From Desulfuromonas thiophila (lineage in GTDB: Bacteria; Desulfobacterota; Desulfuromonadia; Desulfuromonadales; Desulfuromonadaceae), in NCBI RefSeq assembly GCF_900101955.1, contig NZ_FNAQ01000004.1, forward strand, positions 62,001 to 126,000: 64,000 nucleotides of DNA, given 5' to 3'. The translations under genes and the position numbers were made by a program. The first letter of the stretch is position 1. Every line of letters begins with the position of its first letter. Shown one piece after another: positions 37,620-47,467 of the stretch. Below the pieces are notes generated by a model. That model worked only from the letters and a program-made list of their open reading frames with translations. It did no database searches and had not been told where the DNA came from.

Positions 37620-39281
37620 TCAGGCGGGTGGCAATGTGGTACCGACAGTGGCCGCGGGGGGTGTCGGTATGACCCGCAGACTGCGATAGGCAGTCACCCG
37701 CACCTGTCCCGGTCGGCCACCGGGCAGGGTTCGAACTGCCCGCCCCTGCGCCACCATCACCTCAACCCGGCCAGCATCGCGGGCGCGTGAATAGTAGGCC
37801 GCGACCTGGGCTGCGTAGATCACGTCACTTTCGGCCACCACGGCCCAGCCACCTCTGATCACCAGATGACAGCCGGGAATACCCAGGGCATGCAGCCACA
37901 GGTCATCAGATCTGAGCAGCTGACGGCTGAGGTAATCATTTGTCCGACTGTTGCGACCCCACAGCAACTCCAGCCCGCCGGGAGTGCGGGCCGAATGCAA
38001 TGCCTCGGCCGGCGCAGGTGCCCGTGTCCGTTCGAAGCGGGTTTTCACCGGCCGGAACAGACCGGCGGTCATCAGTTCCTGTCGCACCAGTTCGCTATCG
38101 AGGGCCGTGTCGGCCGTTTCCAGTTCGTGCTGCAGGGTTTCCAGCCAGGACAGCAGCTCACGGGTTTCCTCCCGCCGCCGGCGGGCATGTTCCAGACCAC
38201 GACGGGCCTTACGCGCGCGACGAAACCAGCCTTCAATGTTCTGCTGCGGTGACAGGGCCGGATCAAGAAGAATGCGCCGCGGGCAGGGCGGCTGGCGATA
38301 GTAGTCCGGCAGTTCGATGGCGGCAAGCCCCGGTCGCAGCAGATGGCGATGGCCATTCAGCAGTTCGGCGGTCTGCTGCCAGTCCTCGGCCTGTTCAGCC
38401 TCGGCCTCCTGCCGGTCGATCTCCGCCAGGCGGCGCTGCAGGCGCTGCAGAGCCTGATGGACTGCCGTTTGCACCGGCTCGTCAACCAGCACCCGGCCGC
38501 TGGCCGCCGTCTCCAGTCGTTGCCGCTGATCCAGCAGGGCCGACAGGTCCGGTAGTGGTTCTACCGATCCTTCTGCCGGCCACAGACTCAACACCCGATC
38601 CGTGATTTGCAGCTGCCAGCGCTGCTGCTGCCAGGCGGCAACAAACTGCTGCAGCGGCTCCAGCGCGGCCTGTGCCACCATCTGGCCGGCCAGACGACCG
38701 GCGACCAGCCGGCTCATGGGACGCACCTGCTGTTGCAGCCAGCGGGCCAGCAAGGTCTCATCCAGCAGGCTGACCGCGCCAGCGGCAATGGCAGCGGCGG
38801 CCTGCGGCAGGGCAATCGCAGCGGATAGCGGCATCGGCCAGATACTGCCTGCCGACGGCTGGCCAGCCGTCGGCAGGCGGCCGAGAATCCGGTCATCATC
38901 GTCCAGCAGCAACAGGACCGGGCGACGACCGAACAGTTCCAGCAACAGGCGGCAGCGCCGGCCATCGGTCGCCTGGCCATGCAGCACTACCCGACGATCC
39001 TGATCGTAGAGTTCCAGCTTGAGGATACGCTGCAGGCGAGCCCGCAACAGCTGACAGAAGCCCGCTGGCACAGCGGGATTGCGAAAGCGCCGGTCGGTCA
39101 GCCACAGACCGGCGCTGCCCGGCATCAGGCTCAGCAGCAGCTGGCACTCCTGCTGCCCGGTCCAGAGACGCAGCACCAGCAGATCCGCTGTGGGCTGATG
39201 AATTTTGCGGATCTGGCCACTGCCGATCCGCTGGCGCAGCTGAGTTATCAACGCTTCAAGAAAAAAACAGTCCAGGGTCAT
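37620..39281 (-). CDS. rqcH: NFACT-family ribosome quality control protein RqcH
   Basis: A 553-residue protein. It starts M-T-L-D-C-F-F-L-E-A-L-I-T-Q-L, the NFACT-N domain, has a central coiled coil (about 265-400, e.g. ARKARRGLEHARRRREETRE) and ends with the NFACT-R domain carrying S-D-D-L-W-L-H-A-L-G-I-P-G-C-H-L-V-I. RqcH binds split 50S subunits with stalled peptidyl-tRNA and adds alanine tails as degradation tags. The old name is fibronectin-binding protein A. The N-terminal D/D-R-F-like catalytic motif of the family is seen only weakly (T-D-R-R-F-R), so tailing activity is likely but not certain. Confidence 0.85.
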   Translation of the reverse strand: MTLDCFFLEALITQLRQRIGSGQIRKIHQPTADLLVLRLWTGQQECQLLLSLMPGSAGLWLTDRRFRNPAVPAGFCQLLRARLQRILKLELYDQDRRVVLHGQATDGRRCRLLLELFGRRPVLLLLDDDDRILGRLPTAGQPSAGSIWPMPLSAAIALPQAAAAIAAGAVSLLDETLLARWLQQQVRPMSRLVAGRLAGQMVAQAALEPLQQFVAAWQQQRWQLQITDRVLSLWPAEGSVEPLPDLSALLDQRQRLETAASGRVLVDEPVQTAVHQALQRLQRRLAEIDRQEAEAEQAEDWQQTAELLNGHRHLLRPGLAAIELPDYYRQPPCPRRILLDPALSPQQNIEGWFRRARKARRGLEHARRRREETRELLSWLETLQHELETADTALDSELVRQELMTAGLFRPVKTRFERTRAPAPAEALHSARTPGGLELLWGRNSRTNDYLSRQLLRSDDLWLHALGIPGCHLVIRGGWAVVAESDVIYAAQVAAYYSRARDAGRVEVMVAQGRAVRTLPGGRPGQVRVTAYRSLRVIPTPPAATVGTTLPPA

Positions 39282-39411
39282 CCGTTCTCAGACCTTTCTG
39301 CTACACCCACGGGCAACAAGCGCCCCGTACCGGCTGGACGGTTGCCGTCAGCCCCGGCTCATGCTACAGTCGCCGCCATTTTCAACTCCCAACAGGAACC
39401 CCACTGCGACC

Positions 39412-40365
39412 ATGCGCCGACCGCTTCGCACCCTGCAAAATCTGCTCGAAGCCCTGCCCTTCTTTTTTCTGGTGGCCATAGCCCAGTTGCTCCCACGCCG
39501 TGCGGCCCTGCGTTTCGGCCGTGTTCTCGGCCGGCTCGGGCGTCTGTTGCAGCCAGCCCGGCGCCACACCGCGCGGGACAATCTACGGCAGGCCTTTCCA
39601 CAGCAGTCCGCCGACTGGATCGAATATCAGCTCAGCAGCATGTTCGAGCATCTGGGCATCAGCGCAATGGAGTTGCTGCGCCTGGCCAGCGCCCGGGGTC
39701 GAACCGCCCTGCAAAGCCAGTTGCATTTCTCCGGTCTGGAACAGCTGCAACAGCTGCGCGAACATAAGCAGGGCGCCTTCCTGCTGACAGCCCATCTCGG
39801 CTTTTGGGAAGTCGGACCGCTCTTTCTGCCACCGCAGGGGCTGCAGGTCAGCTTTGTCGCCAAAGCCATCCGCAACCCCTATATCGACCGCTTTTTCTGG
39901 CGACTGCGCACCTCCGGCGGCGGCCAGGGCATCGACAGCCGCCACGCCGCCCGCCGCATCGTGCGAGCCCTGGGGCAGGGGCAACTGGTCGGATTGCTGC
40001 TGGATCAGCATGTGTCAAAAAAAACCGGCGTAGTCGTCAACTTCTTTGGCCGGCCGGCCTACACCACACCCATTATCACCCAGATTGCCCTGAAAACCGG
40101 CACACCGGTGGTGACCGCCTTCGCCTATCGCCAGCCCGACTTCAGTTACCGAGTTCTCATTCAGCCGCCGCTCTATCTTGAAGGAGACTGCAGCGACACC
40201 AACATCCAGCAGCAGACTCAGCGCCTCACCGCCATCATGGAAGAGGCCATCCGCCAGCAGCCGCAGCAGTGGTTCTGGCTGCACCGGCGTTGGCGCTGGC
40301 GGCCGGAACAGGGCAACCCGCCGCCCGCCACCCCAGAATCAACAGACAGCAGGTCCGACCCATGA
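39412..40365 (+). CDS. LpxL/LpxM-type lysophospholipid/lipid A acyltransferase
   Basis: A 317-residue inner-membrane acyltransferase. One N-terminal anchor helix (about 12-27, ALPFFFLVAIAQLL) and the catalytic H-x-x-x-x-E in T-A-H-L-G-F-W-E-V (about 130) with the downstream D-Q-H-V-S and F-F-G-R-P-A-Y-T (about 212-225) place it in the LpxL/LpxM/P family that adds secondary acyl chains to lipid A. Which position is acylated is not decidable. ATG 39412 is used for its family-like start; the AGGAA site is 13 bases away. It overlaps trmL as ATGA. Confidence 0.85.
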   Translation: MRRPLRTLQNLLEALPFFFLVAIAQLLPRRAALRFGRVLGRLGRLLQPARRHTARDNLRQAFPQQSADWIEYQLSSMFEHLGISAMELLRLASARGRTALQSQLHFSGLEQLQQLREHKQGAFLLTAHLGFWEVGPLFLPPQGLQVSFVAKAIRNPYIDRFFWRLRTSGGGQGIDSRHAARRIVRALGQGQLVGLLLDQHVSKKTGVVVNFFGRPAYTTPIITQIALKTGTPVVTAFAYRQPDFSYRVLIQPPLYLEGDCSDTNIQQQTQRLTAIMEEAIRQQPQQWFWLHRRWRWRPEQGNPPPATPESTDSRSDP

Positions 40366-40835
40366 ACCCACCCAGCCCCTTCCATATCGTTCTGATCGAG
40401 CCGGAAATCCCGCCCAACACCGGCAACATTGCCCGGCTCTGCGCCGCCACCGGCAGCATCCTGCACCTGGTGGAGCCCCTCGGCTTTTCCCTCGACGACC
40501 GGCATCTGCGACGGGCCGGGCTGGACTACTGGCCTCAGGTGCAACTGCGCCGCTGGCCTGATTTCGCCAGTCTGCAGGTCGCCTATCCAGCGGGACGCTG
40601 GTGGCTGGCCTCAAAAACAGCGCAACGCTGCTATGTGGAAGCCAGCTTCCTGCCGGGCGACTTTCTGGTCTTCGGCAAGGAAAGCGCCGGCCTGCCCGCC
40701 GATCTGCTGCAACAGCATGCCGACCGTTGTCTGCGCATCCCGCTGCTGGAACCGGCCGTTCGCAGCCTCAACCTGGCGTCGGCGACCGCCATCTTGCTGT
40801 ACGAAGCCCTGCGCCAGAACCACCGCCTGCGCTAA
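40362..40835 (+). CDS. trmL: tRNA (cytidine(34)-2'-O)-methyltransferase
   Basis: A 157-residue SPOUT methyltransferase that modifies the wobble base of tRNA-Leu isoacceptors. The trefoil-knot motifs are present: I-E-P-E-I-P-P-N-T-G-N-I-A-R-L-C near the start, F-G-K-E-S-A-G-L-P about 108 and I-P-L-L-E-P-A-V-R-S-L-N-L-A-S-A-T-A about 128. It overlaps the acyltransferase by four bases. Two tRNA-Leu genes lie in the same neighbourhood, although they read CAG. Its TAA stop is part of the CTAA target of the repeat that follows. Confidence 0.95.
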   Translation: MNPPSPFHIVLIEPEIPPNTGNIARLCAATGSILHLVEPLGFSLDDRHLRRAGLDYWPQVQLRRWPDFASLQVAYPAGRWWLASKTAQRCYVEASFLPGDFLVFGKESAGLPADLLQQHADRCLRIPLLEPAVRSLNLASATAILLYEALRQNHRLR

Positions 40836-40987
40836 CGGGCTGTTGACAAACAGCCTGTAGAGCCCATGGACGGGCGACCGAAATCAGTCCTTGCTCCGTA
40901 ATGGATTGATTTTGTGAGCAAGACGAAAATCGCATTTTCGGCTTGCGGCGTTGAAAGGTTCCCGGAAGGGACGTTTTCAACATCCTG
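40836..40987 (+). mobile_element. MITE-like 152-bp element, copy 2 (behind trmL)
   Basis: Homologous to 12072-12222 and in the same orientation relative to the upstream gene. It begins CGGGCTGTTGACAAACAGCC (hairpin), contains GCCCATGGACGGGC, TGGATTGATTTTGTGAGCA and TTTTCGGCTTGCG, and ends GTTTTCAACATCCTG. It is flanked by CTAA on both sides (40832-40835, containing the trmL stop, and 40988-40991), a perfect four-base target duplication. No coding capacity. It lies between the convergent ends of trmL and murJ. Confidence 0.72.
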
Positions 40988-41007
40988 CTAAGGCCTGCCT
41001 CCGCGTC

Positions 41008-42576
41008 TCAGCGACCAGCCGGCCGCCGCCGGCGCAGCAGCATTCCCAGATCCCGCACCAAGGCCACACCCAGCAGGCGGCACAGCAGCAGATAAGCCAG
41101 CCCACCACTACCGACAGCCCCCAGCAGTACCAGCCCGTTGCGCCAGGTTTGACCAGCGGGCCAGTCCCCCTGCTGCAACAGCCAGAACACCACGCACGCC
41201 ATGCCGGCCGCAGCCCCGCTGGCCTTCACACCAAGCCAGAATAACGGTCGCAGCCCCAGCGGGCCCAACTGGCGCCGCAGCACCCAACCCAATGCCAGCG
41301 CATTGAACAGGGCCGACAGGGTCAGGGCCAGGGCCAAGCCGACATGGCCATAACCACGCATCAGCAGCAGCCCGGCGATGGCATTGACCAGCAGAGTCCA
41401 GAAAGAAATCCATACCGGCGTACGGGTATTCTGCCGGGCGTAAAACACCGGCACCAGCACCCGGCTGAGACCAACAAACACCAGTCCAGGGGCGTACGCC
41501 ATCAGCGCCAGGGCTGTCTGGTGGACAGCCCTGACATCGAAGGCACCCTGCATGAACAGCAGACTGAACAGCGGCTTGGCACAGAGCAGCAAACCGGCTG
41601 CCGCCGGCAACGTAATCAGCAGGATCAAACTCAGGCCGTAGCGCAGATCGTCCAACAAGGCGCTGCGATCATCAGCCACGGCATGACGGCTAAGGCTGGG
41701 CAAAACGGCCTGGGCGATGGAAACCACAAAAATTCCCTGGGGAAACTCGAACAGTCGCTGACTGTAATACAGGTAAGACAGGCTACCTTCAGCCAGAAAG
41801 GAACTGAGCAGACGCGTCACCACCACGTTGATCTGGTAGATGGCCACCCCCACCACCCCCGGCAACATCAGACGGGTGATGCGCACCACAGCCGGATTGC
41901 GCCAATCCCACCCAGGACGCAGCCGCACTCCGTAGCGGCGCAACAGCGGCAGGCTCATGCCCAATTGCAACAGACCGCCAACCACAACGCCCCAGGCCAG
42001 TGCCTCGATCGGCACCGCCATTCGGCTGGAAAACAGCAGGGCGGCAAGAATCATGGCCGCATTGAGCATGACCGGAGACAGCGCCGGCACGAAATAATGA
42101 CCGTAAACATTGAGGATACCGGTCACCAGCGCCAGCAGGCTGACAAAGAACAGGTAAGGAAACATCAGCTGGGTCAGGCGCACCGTCAGTTCCAGCTTGC
42201 CGGCCACGGTCCCGAAACCGGCCGCCACCAACGGCACGACCAACGGTGCCAGCAAAATGCCCACTGCCGTGACCAGAGCCATGACCAGCAGCAGCAGGCC
42301 CCAGCACTGGCAGGCCACATGGTGGGCCTGCGCTTCACCCTGCTGCTGGCGTACCGCCGAAAAGGTTGGCACAAAAGCCGCGGTCAACGAGCCTTCGGCA
42401 AAGAAGCGCCGTAACAGGTTGGGCAGCGTAAACGCCATGAAGAAGGCGTCGGCACCATAACCAGCGCCAAAGAAGGCAGCGATCACCACATCGCGTATCA
42501 ATCCGGCGCAGCGACTCAGCAAAGTGGCCAGTGCCAGCACAGCGGCAGCCAGGGTCAAATGTTTTTTTTCCGACAT
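41008..42576 (-). CDS. murJ: lipid II flippase MurJ
   Basis: A 522-residue MOP-superfamily protein with about 14 membrane helices. Family marks: L-L-S-R-x-x-G-L-I-R-D near residue 20, A-F-F-M-A-F-T-L-P-N-L-L-R-R-F-F-A-E-G-S-L-T-A-A-F-V-P about 45, and Y-Y-S-Q-R-L-F-E-F-P-Q-G-I about 250. It flips the peptidoglycan precursor lipid II to the periplasmic face. The 207-base gap to rpsT is AT-rich and holds both divergent promoters. Confidence 0.95.
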   Translation of the reverse strand: MSEKKHLTLAAAVLALATLLSRCAGLIRDVVIAAFFGAGYGADAFFMAFTLPNLLRRFFAEGSLTAAFVPTFSAVRQQQGEAQAHHVACQCWGLLLLVMALVTAVGILLAPLVVPLVAAGFGTVAGKLELTVRLTQLMFPYLFFVSLLALVTGILNVYGHYFVPALSPVMLNAAMILAALLFSSRMAVPIEALAWGVVVGGLLQLGMSLPLLRRYGVRLRPGWDWRNPAVVRITRLMLPGVVGVAIYQINVVVTRLLSSFLAEGSLSYLYYSQRLFEFPQGIFVVSIAQAVLPSLSRHAVADDRSALLDDLRYGLSLILLITLPAAAGLLLCAKPLFSLLFMQGAFDVRAVHQTALALMAYAPGLVFVGLSRVLVPVFYARQNTRTPVWISFWTLLVNAIAGLLLMRGYGHVGLALALTLSALFNALALGWVLRRQLGPLGLRPLFWLGVKASGAAAGMACVVFWLLQQGDWPAGQTWRNGLVLLGAVGSGGLAYLLLCRLLGVALVRDLGMLLRRRRPAGR

Positions 42577-42679
42577 AGGCCATACCCCAAAAGGGATTAT
42601 TTTAAATTAATCGCTTAGCAATAAACAGTATCTATTTGATTTTACTTGATTCTACAAGAGGGATTAAATCACTTCCACC

Positions 42680-42709
42680 TTGACAGTCACAACACAGCGG
42701 TGCTATATG
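42680..42709 (+). promoter_or_regulatory. promoter of rpsT
   Basis: TTGACA (42680-42685) and TATATG (42704-42709), 18 bases apart (17 if CTATAT is read as the -10), about 75 bases before the rpsT ATG. Confidence 0.7.
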
Positions 42710-42783
42710 TTGCCCGCATGCGGCAGTCAGCGCCGCGCCAGACCCTATCCTTTCCATAAGCAGGCAACAACGGAGAACTGAAC

Positions 42784-43047
42784 ATGGCCAACCATAAATC
42801 GGCAATCAAGCGCAACAAACAAAGCAAGATTCGCAATGCCCGCAATGTCCACGCCCGCAGCACCATGCGGACCCTGGTGAAGAAGGTTCGCGAAGCGGTC
42901 GCGGCGCGGGAAAAAGATCAGGCAGTCGGTGCCCTGAGCGAAGTGGTTCCGTACATCGACAAATGCGCCAGCAAAGGCATCATCCACAAGGCCACCGCTA
43001 GCCGCAAGATTTCGCGTCTGAGCAAACTGGTCAACACGCTGGACTAA
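42784..43047 (+). CDS. rpsT: 30S ribosomal protein S20
   Basis: An 87-residue basic protein starting M-A-N-H-K-S-A-I-K-R-N-K-Q-S-K-I-R-N and ending with the family K-G-I-I-H-K-A-T-A-S-R-K-I-S-R-L-S-K. ATG 42784 follows GGAGA. It is monocistronic, with its own promoter and terminator, as is usual for rpsT next to murJ and holA. Confidence 0.97.
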   Translation: MANHKSAIKRNKQSKIRNARNVHARSTMRTLVKKVREAVAAREKDQAVGALSEVVPYIDKCASKGIIHKATASRKISRLSKLVNTLD

Positions 43048-43114
43048 TCAACCGAAGGCAGGTTGCCACAGGATCATCATCAGAACCTTTGGTGACGAAA
43101 CAAGATAAAGACGC

Positions 43115-43142
43115 AAAAAGGGGCTTATCAGCCCCTTTTTTT
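43115..43142 (+). terminator. terminator of rpsT, probably bidirectional
   Basis: AAAAAGGGGCT / AGCCCCTTTTTTT with a four-base loop. The symmetrical A and U runs would also stop transcripts coming from holA on the minus strand. Confidence 0.9.
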
Positions 43143-43255
43143 GTGCATTGTGTTCACGGAGCCTCCTAAAAAATCGCCTTGCCAGTGCGTGTGGTGGCGA
43201 CAGAAGTTCCGGCATGGGGGAGAAACAAACCCTCGACAGTGGCCTGGCTAGCTCA

Positions 43256-44266
43256 TCACTCGGCGGGCTGCTGGGCCAGGGGTAGCAGTTCCATCAGGCT
43301 GTGCTGCAGCAACGCAGCCGGATCGATCCGGCTTGACTTCAACGCCAGATCCACCTGCAGCAGGCGGTCGAACAACTGGGGGAAAAATTCAGGAGCGAAC
43401 AAACGGGCCTGGCGAGTCAGTTGTGGCACCAGAAACGGCAGCACACCGGCGCGCTGCGCCAACTCGGCCGGCGCGACCCGTTGGCCCAACAAGGCCTGCA
43501 CCTTCCACAGCTGACGAAAATGGCGTGCTATCAGGAAATTGATCTTGACCGGCGCCTCGCCATCCTGCAGCAGCCGCTCCAATAGATAAAGCGCCCGTGC
43601 CAGATCACGTTCACCCACCGCCTCCACCAGTTCAAAGATTCCCTCAGGCCGGGTATCACAGACCACGGCGGCTACCGCCTCAACATCTATGAGCCGTTCG
43701 GCACCGTTAAAAAGTACCAGTTTGTCGATTTCAGAAAGAACCTCCTGAAGCCCTTCGCCGACTCGCTGACACAGCAACTGCAGAGCCGGCTCGGTCAGCA
43801 CCTTGCCAGCGGCCTGCACCTGCTGATTGATGAAATCGGGCAGGCGGGCTGGCGAAAGCTTCTTAAACTCAAACAGTTCCCCATTTTTCTTAAAGCACTG
43901 GAAAAACTTTCTGCGTTTGTCGATCTTGTCACAACACAGAATCAGACAGCTCTCGGCCAGCGGTTTTTCAACGTATGCCTGTAGCCGTTCCATCTGTTCG
44001 GCCCGCAAATCCTGCCCTTGGCGAATCAGCACGCAGCGACGTGGCGCCATAACCGGATAGGTATGCAGAATGTCAAGCACCTGCGCCGCCTGGACCTCTC
44101 GTCCAACAAACACATCCAGATTGAAATCCCGGTCAGTCGGAGCCACCAGCGCAGCAAGGGCAGCCTCGCAGGCCCGCTCCAGCAGGTAGTTTTCCGGCCC
44201 GTAAAAACACAGCAGGGCCGGTTTCACATCACGCGCCAGACAACGACGCAGGGTATCAGGCAGCAT
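43256..44266 (-). CDS. holA: DNA polymerase III subunit delta
   Basis: A 336-residue clamp-loader subunit that opens the sliding clamp. Recognised by L-L-C-F-Y-G-P-E-N-Y-L-L-E near residue 20 (in place of a Walker A), R-C-V-L-I-R about 78, the coiled F-x-x-L-S-P-A-R-L-P-D-F-I region about 140 and the E-V-L-S-E-I-D-K-L-V-L-F about 188 signature. ATG 44266 is preceded by two TTG codons in frame; the GGCGGGTGG site fits the ATG best. It follows lptE by 14 bases, the conserved leuS-lptE-holA order. Confidence 0.93.
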   Translation of the reverse strand: MLPDTLRRCLARDVKPALLCFYGPENYLLERACEAALAALVAPTDRDFNLDVFVGREVQAAQVLDILHTYPVMAPRRCVLIRQGQDLRAEQMERLQAYVEKPLAESCLILCCDKIDKRRKFFQCFKKNGELFEFKKLSPARLPDFINQQVQAAGKVLTEPALQLLCQRVGEGLQEVLSEIDKLVLFNGAERLIDVEAVAAVVCDTRPEGIFELVEAVGERDLARALYLLERLLQDGEAPVKINFLIARHFRQLWKVQALLGQRVAPAELAQRAGVLPFLVPQLTRQARLFAPEFFPQLFDRLLQVDLALKSSRIDPAALLQHSLMELLPLAQQPAE

Positions 44267-44280
44267 CAACAACCACCCGC

Positions 44281-44793
44281 CTAGAAATCATCGACGATGC
44301 GGTTGAAAATTTCGCTGGCCAAGCGGCGACACAATTCCTGCTGTGCCTGGCGCTCAGCCACATCCTGCGCCGCCCGGTCCGGATTCACGCGGTATTCTTC
44401 CTGCCAGCTCACCTGCCCCTGCCAGAGGATTTCCTGGCCATCGGCGCGCATCAGCTGCACATCGGCCAGCAAGGCGATGCGGTATTCGGTGATGGCGTCC
44501 GTCGGACTGTAAGCCACCGCGCCTTCCTGATAACTGTGGACACGGCCCTGCAGAACGGCATCGGCCAGATCGCCGGTATCGACCAGTTCATAATCCGGGC
44601 GGCGGGCAAATTCGTCACGCAGGGCGTTGGTCAGATAAACCTCGATCAGTGGTTCGGTGGTCCGGTTTTCCAGCAATTCCACAGCCAGCCGCTGCACCCC
44701 TGCGAAACGGGCCGGCCCCTGGCCGGATAAATGATAGCCACAGGCTCCCAGCAGCACAGCCAGCAGCGACACCAGCAGCCATGCCCGCCTCAT
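44281..44793 (-). CDS. lptE: LPS-assembly lipoprotein LptE
   Basis: A 170-residue outer-membrane lipoprotein: signal peptide with lipobox L-L-G-A-C-G-Y-H (Cys about 18), then the LptE domain with [13 protein letters not shown] and a late Y-R-V-N-P-D-R-A-A. It plugs LptD for LPS export. It overlaps leuS by four bases (ATGA). Confidence 0.9.
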   Translation of the reverse strand: MRRAWLLVSLLAVLLGACGYHLSGQGPARFAGVQRLAVELLENRTTEPLIEVYLTNALRDEFARRPDYELVDTGDLADAVLQGRVHSYQEGAVAYSPTDAITEYRIALLADVQLMRADGQEILWQGQVSWQEEYRVNPDRAAQDVAERQAQQELCRRLASEIFNRIVDDF

Positions 44794-47342
44794 GCCACCA
44801 CCAGATTGACCAGCTTATCGACCACGACAATGGCCTTGCGCAGGGTTTTGCCGTCCAGCTGCCGCTGCACCGCGGCGTCGGCCAGCACTGCCTGCTCAAG
44901 AGCCTGTTCATCCAGGCCCGCCGCTACCGTCAGTTTGGCGCGTACCTTGCCGTTGATCTGCACCACAATCAGCTTTTCGTCCTCCACCATCAAGGCCGCA
45001 TCCCAGCTCGGCCAGCCGGCCTGCTCAAGGCTATCCGGCCGGCCCAGACCGGCCCAGAGTTCCTCGCTGAAGTGCGGCACGAACGGCGCCAGCAGCCGCA
45101 CCAGGGTTTCCAGCGCCTCGCACAGGGCACCAGGATAGCGCTCCTTCTCTTCAAAGGCATAGACCGCGTTGACCAGTTCCATAATGGCAGCAATGGCGGT
45201 GTTGAAATGAAAGCGGCCGTCAATGTCCTGGGTTACCTTGCAGATGGTGCGATGACTGATCCGGCGCAGGTTACGGGCCGCACCCTCATTTTCCGGCTGT
45301 GGCCGGCTCTGGCACAGGGCGCGATGCTCGTAGACCAAGCGCCAGACACGGTGCAAAAAGCGGTAGCAACCCTCAACACTCTGCTCATTCCACTCCAGAT
45401 CCTTTTCCGGAGGCGCGGCAAACAGCGAGAACAGGCGGGCCGTATCGGCGCCGTAGCGGGCGATAAGATGGTCGGGATCGACCACGTTCTTTTTCGACTT
45501 GCTCATCTTCTCGATGCGACCGATTTTAACCCCTGCACCACATTGACGGCACTGACCATTCTCCACTTCCTCGGGATAAAGCCAGCCATGCTGCGGACAG
45601 GACTGCGTTTCCTTGCACACCATGCCCTGGGTCAACAGATTGGTGAAGGGCTCGTCAATATTCATGTAGCCCAGATCGCGCATCACCTTGGTGAAGAAGC
45701 GGGCGTAAAGCAGATGCATGACGGCGTGCTCGACCCCGCCAATGTATTGGTCAACAGGCAGCCAGTATTCGGCCGCCGTGCGTTCAAGCGGGCCAGCCGT
45801 ATAGTCAGGGCAGGCATAACGGGCAAAATACCAGGAGCTTTCGACAAAGGTGTCGAAGGTGTCCGTCTCACGCCGCGCCGCCGCACCACAGCGTGGACAG
45901 CAGGTGCGGTAAAAGGCTTCGTGCTGAGCCAGCGGGCTGCCGCCTTCGCCAGTGAAGGCGACATCGCGCGGCAATTCCACCGGCAGCTGCTCACGCGGTA
46001 CCGGCACCGTGCCACAGGCATCGCAGTAGATCACCGGAATCGGCGTGCCCCAGTAGCGCTGACGCGATACCCCCCAGTCGCGCAGACGGTAATTGACCGT
46101 CTTGCTGCCAAGCTGCTTTTCGCTGAGATAGTCGGCGATCTGCTCCTTGGCCGTCTCGTTATCCAGGCCATCAAAGGGCGCGGAATTGACCAGCTTACCG
46201 GGGCCTGTCCAGGCTTCGGTCAGGGTCGCCGGGTCGAGGGCCTCGCCTTCAGGCTGAATCACCACCACCAACGGCAGTTCATACTTGCGGGCAAATTCAA
46301 AATCACGCTGATCGTGGGTCGGCACCGCCATGACCGCACCAGTGCCGTAATCCATCAGCACGAAATTGGCCAAGAACACCGGCATCCGCCGGCCGGTCAC
46401 CGGATTAAGACAGTAGGCGCCGGTAAAAACCCCTTCTTTCTCGAAATCCTCACTGGTGCGTTTCTTTTTATCCTGCGCCTTCACTTTGGCAATGAAGGCC
46501 TCCACCGCCGGTCGTTGTTCAACCGTGGTCAGGCTCAGAGCCAGGGGGTGCTCCGGTGCCAGGCTCATGAAGGTAGCGCCCCACAGGGTGTCCTGGCGGG
46601 TGGTGAACACGCGGATGCTCTCTTCGTGGCCTTCGAGAGCAAAAGCGATTTCGCAACCGGTGCTGCGGCCGATCCAGTTGCGCTGCATGGTCAGTACCGA
46701 ATCCGGCCAGCCCTTGAGCTCTTCAATGCAGCGCAGCAATTCCTCGGCATAATCGGTTATGCGAAAGAACCACTGATCAAGTTCCTTATCCACAACTGCT
46801 GTGCCGCAGCGCCAGCAACCGCCATCTTCCACCTGCTCGTTGGCCAGCACCGTCTGGCAGGCTGGACACCAGTTAACCGTGGAGCTTTTCTTGTAGGCCA
46901 GGCCCTTTTCCAGCATCTGCAGGAACATTTCCTGCTCCCAGCGGTAATAGCTGGCATCGCAGGTAGCGAATTCGCGCTGCCAATCGTACGACAACCCCAT
47001 CTTCTTGAGTTGGGCACGCATGTTGGCGATGTTCTCCACCGTCCATTTGGCCGGATGGATGCCATGTTGAATGGCGGCATTCTCCGCCGGCATGCCGAAG
47101 GCGTCCCAGCCCATTGGCTGCAGGACATTATAGCCCTGCAGCCGCTTGAACCGCGCCACCACATCGCCAATGGAATAGTTGCGCACATGGCCCATGTGAA
47201 TGCGGCCGGAGGGATAGGGAAACATTTCCAGCAGATAGTATTTGGGTTTCGGGCCACCTTCCGTCACCCGGTAGGTCTGCTGTTGTTCCCAGCGCTGCTG
47301 CCAGGACTGTTCGATCTCCGCCGGGTTATACCGCTCTTCCAT
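44790..47342 (-). CDS. leuS: leucyl-tRNA synthetase
   Basis: An 850-residue class I synthetase. HIGH motif in [15 protein letters not shown] (about 42), zinc-binding C-P-A-C about 160 and C-D-A-C / C-P-R-C about 430-470, editing domain T[10 protein letters not shown] about 240, and K-M-S-K-S about 585. ATG 47342 was chosen over ATG 47348 because GGAGAG lies six bases before the former and touches the latter. Confidence 0.97.
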   Translation of the reverse strand: MEERYNPAEIEQSWQQRWEQQQTYRVTEGGPKPKYYLLEMFPYPSGRIHMGHVRNYSIGDVVARFKRLQGYNVLQPMGWDAFGMPAENAAIQHGIHPAKWTVENIANMRAQLKKMGLSYDWQREFATCDASYYRWEQEMFLQMLEKGLAYKKSSTVNWCPACQTVLANEQVEDGGCWRCGTAVVDKELDQWFFRITDYAEELLRCIEELKGWPDSVLTMQRNWIGRSTGCEIAFALEGHEESIRVFTTRQDTLWGATFMSLAPEHPLALSLTTVEQRPAVEAFIAKVKAQDKKKRTSEDFEKEGVFTGAYCLNPVTGRRMPVFLANFVLMDYGTGAVMAVPTHDQRDFEFARKYELPLVVVIQPEGEALDPATLTEAWTGPGKLVNSAPFDGLDNETAKEQIADYLSEKQLGSKTVNYRLRDWGVSRQRYWGTPIPVIYCDACGTVPVPREQLPVELPRDVAFTGEGGSPLAQHEAFYRTCCPRCGAAARRETDTFDTFVESSWYFARYACPDYTAGPLERTAAEYWLPVDQYIGGVEHAVMHLLYARFFTKVMRDLGYMNIDEPFTNLLTQGMVCKETQSCPQHGWLYPEEVENGQCRQCGAGVKIGRIEKMSKSKKNVVDPDHLIARYGADTARLFSLFAAPPEKDLEWNEQSVEGCYRFLHRVWRLVYEHRALCQSRPQPENEGAARNLRRISHRTICKVTQDIDGRFHFNTAIAAIMELVNAVYAFEEKERYPGALCEALETLVRLLAPFVPHFSEELWAGLGRPDSLEQAGWPSWDAALMVEDEKLIVVQINGKVRAKLTVAAGLDEQALEQAVLADAAVQRQLDGKTLRKAIVVVDKLVNLVVA

Positions 47343-47430
47343 GGTCATCTCTCCGTTCAGGCGCCGTTTTAACGTCTGTACAAAATGAAAAACCGGCATC
47401 TGCCGGCTTCGCATATCCTGGCCGCGCCCG

Positions 47431-47450
47431 GTCCCTGTCATGACAGGGAC
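47431..47450. promoter_or_regulatory. 20-bp perfect palindrome between infA and leuS
   Basis: GTCCCTGTCATGACAGGGAC is a perfect two-fold symmetric sequence 17 bases after the infA stop and about 90 bases before leuS. No U-run follows, so it could be an operator or an RNA hairpin controlling leuS expression. Confidence 0.4.
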
Positions 47451-47467
47451 GGTGGCCCGGTTCCTGG

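Noticed and set aside
44649-47372. Very long open frame (907 codons) on the plus strand opposite leuS
   Set aside because: It mirrors leuS codon structure on the opposite strand; the minus-strand product is an unmistakable LeuRS with all motifs. High-GC codon bias leaves antisense frames open.
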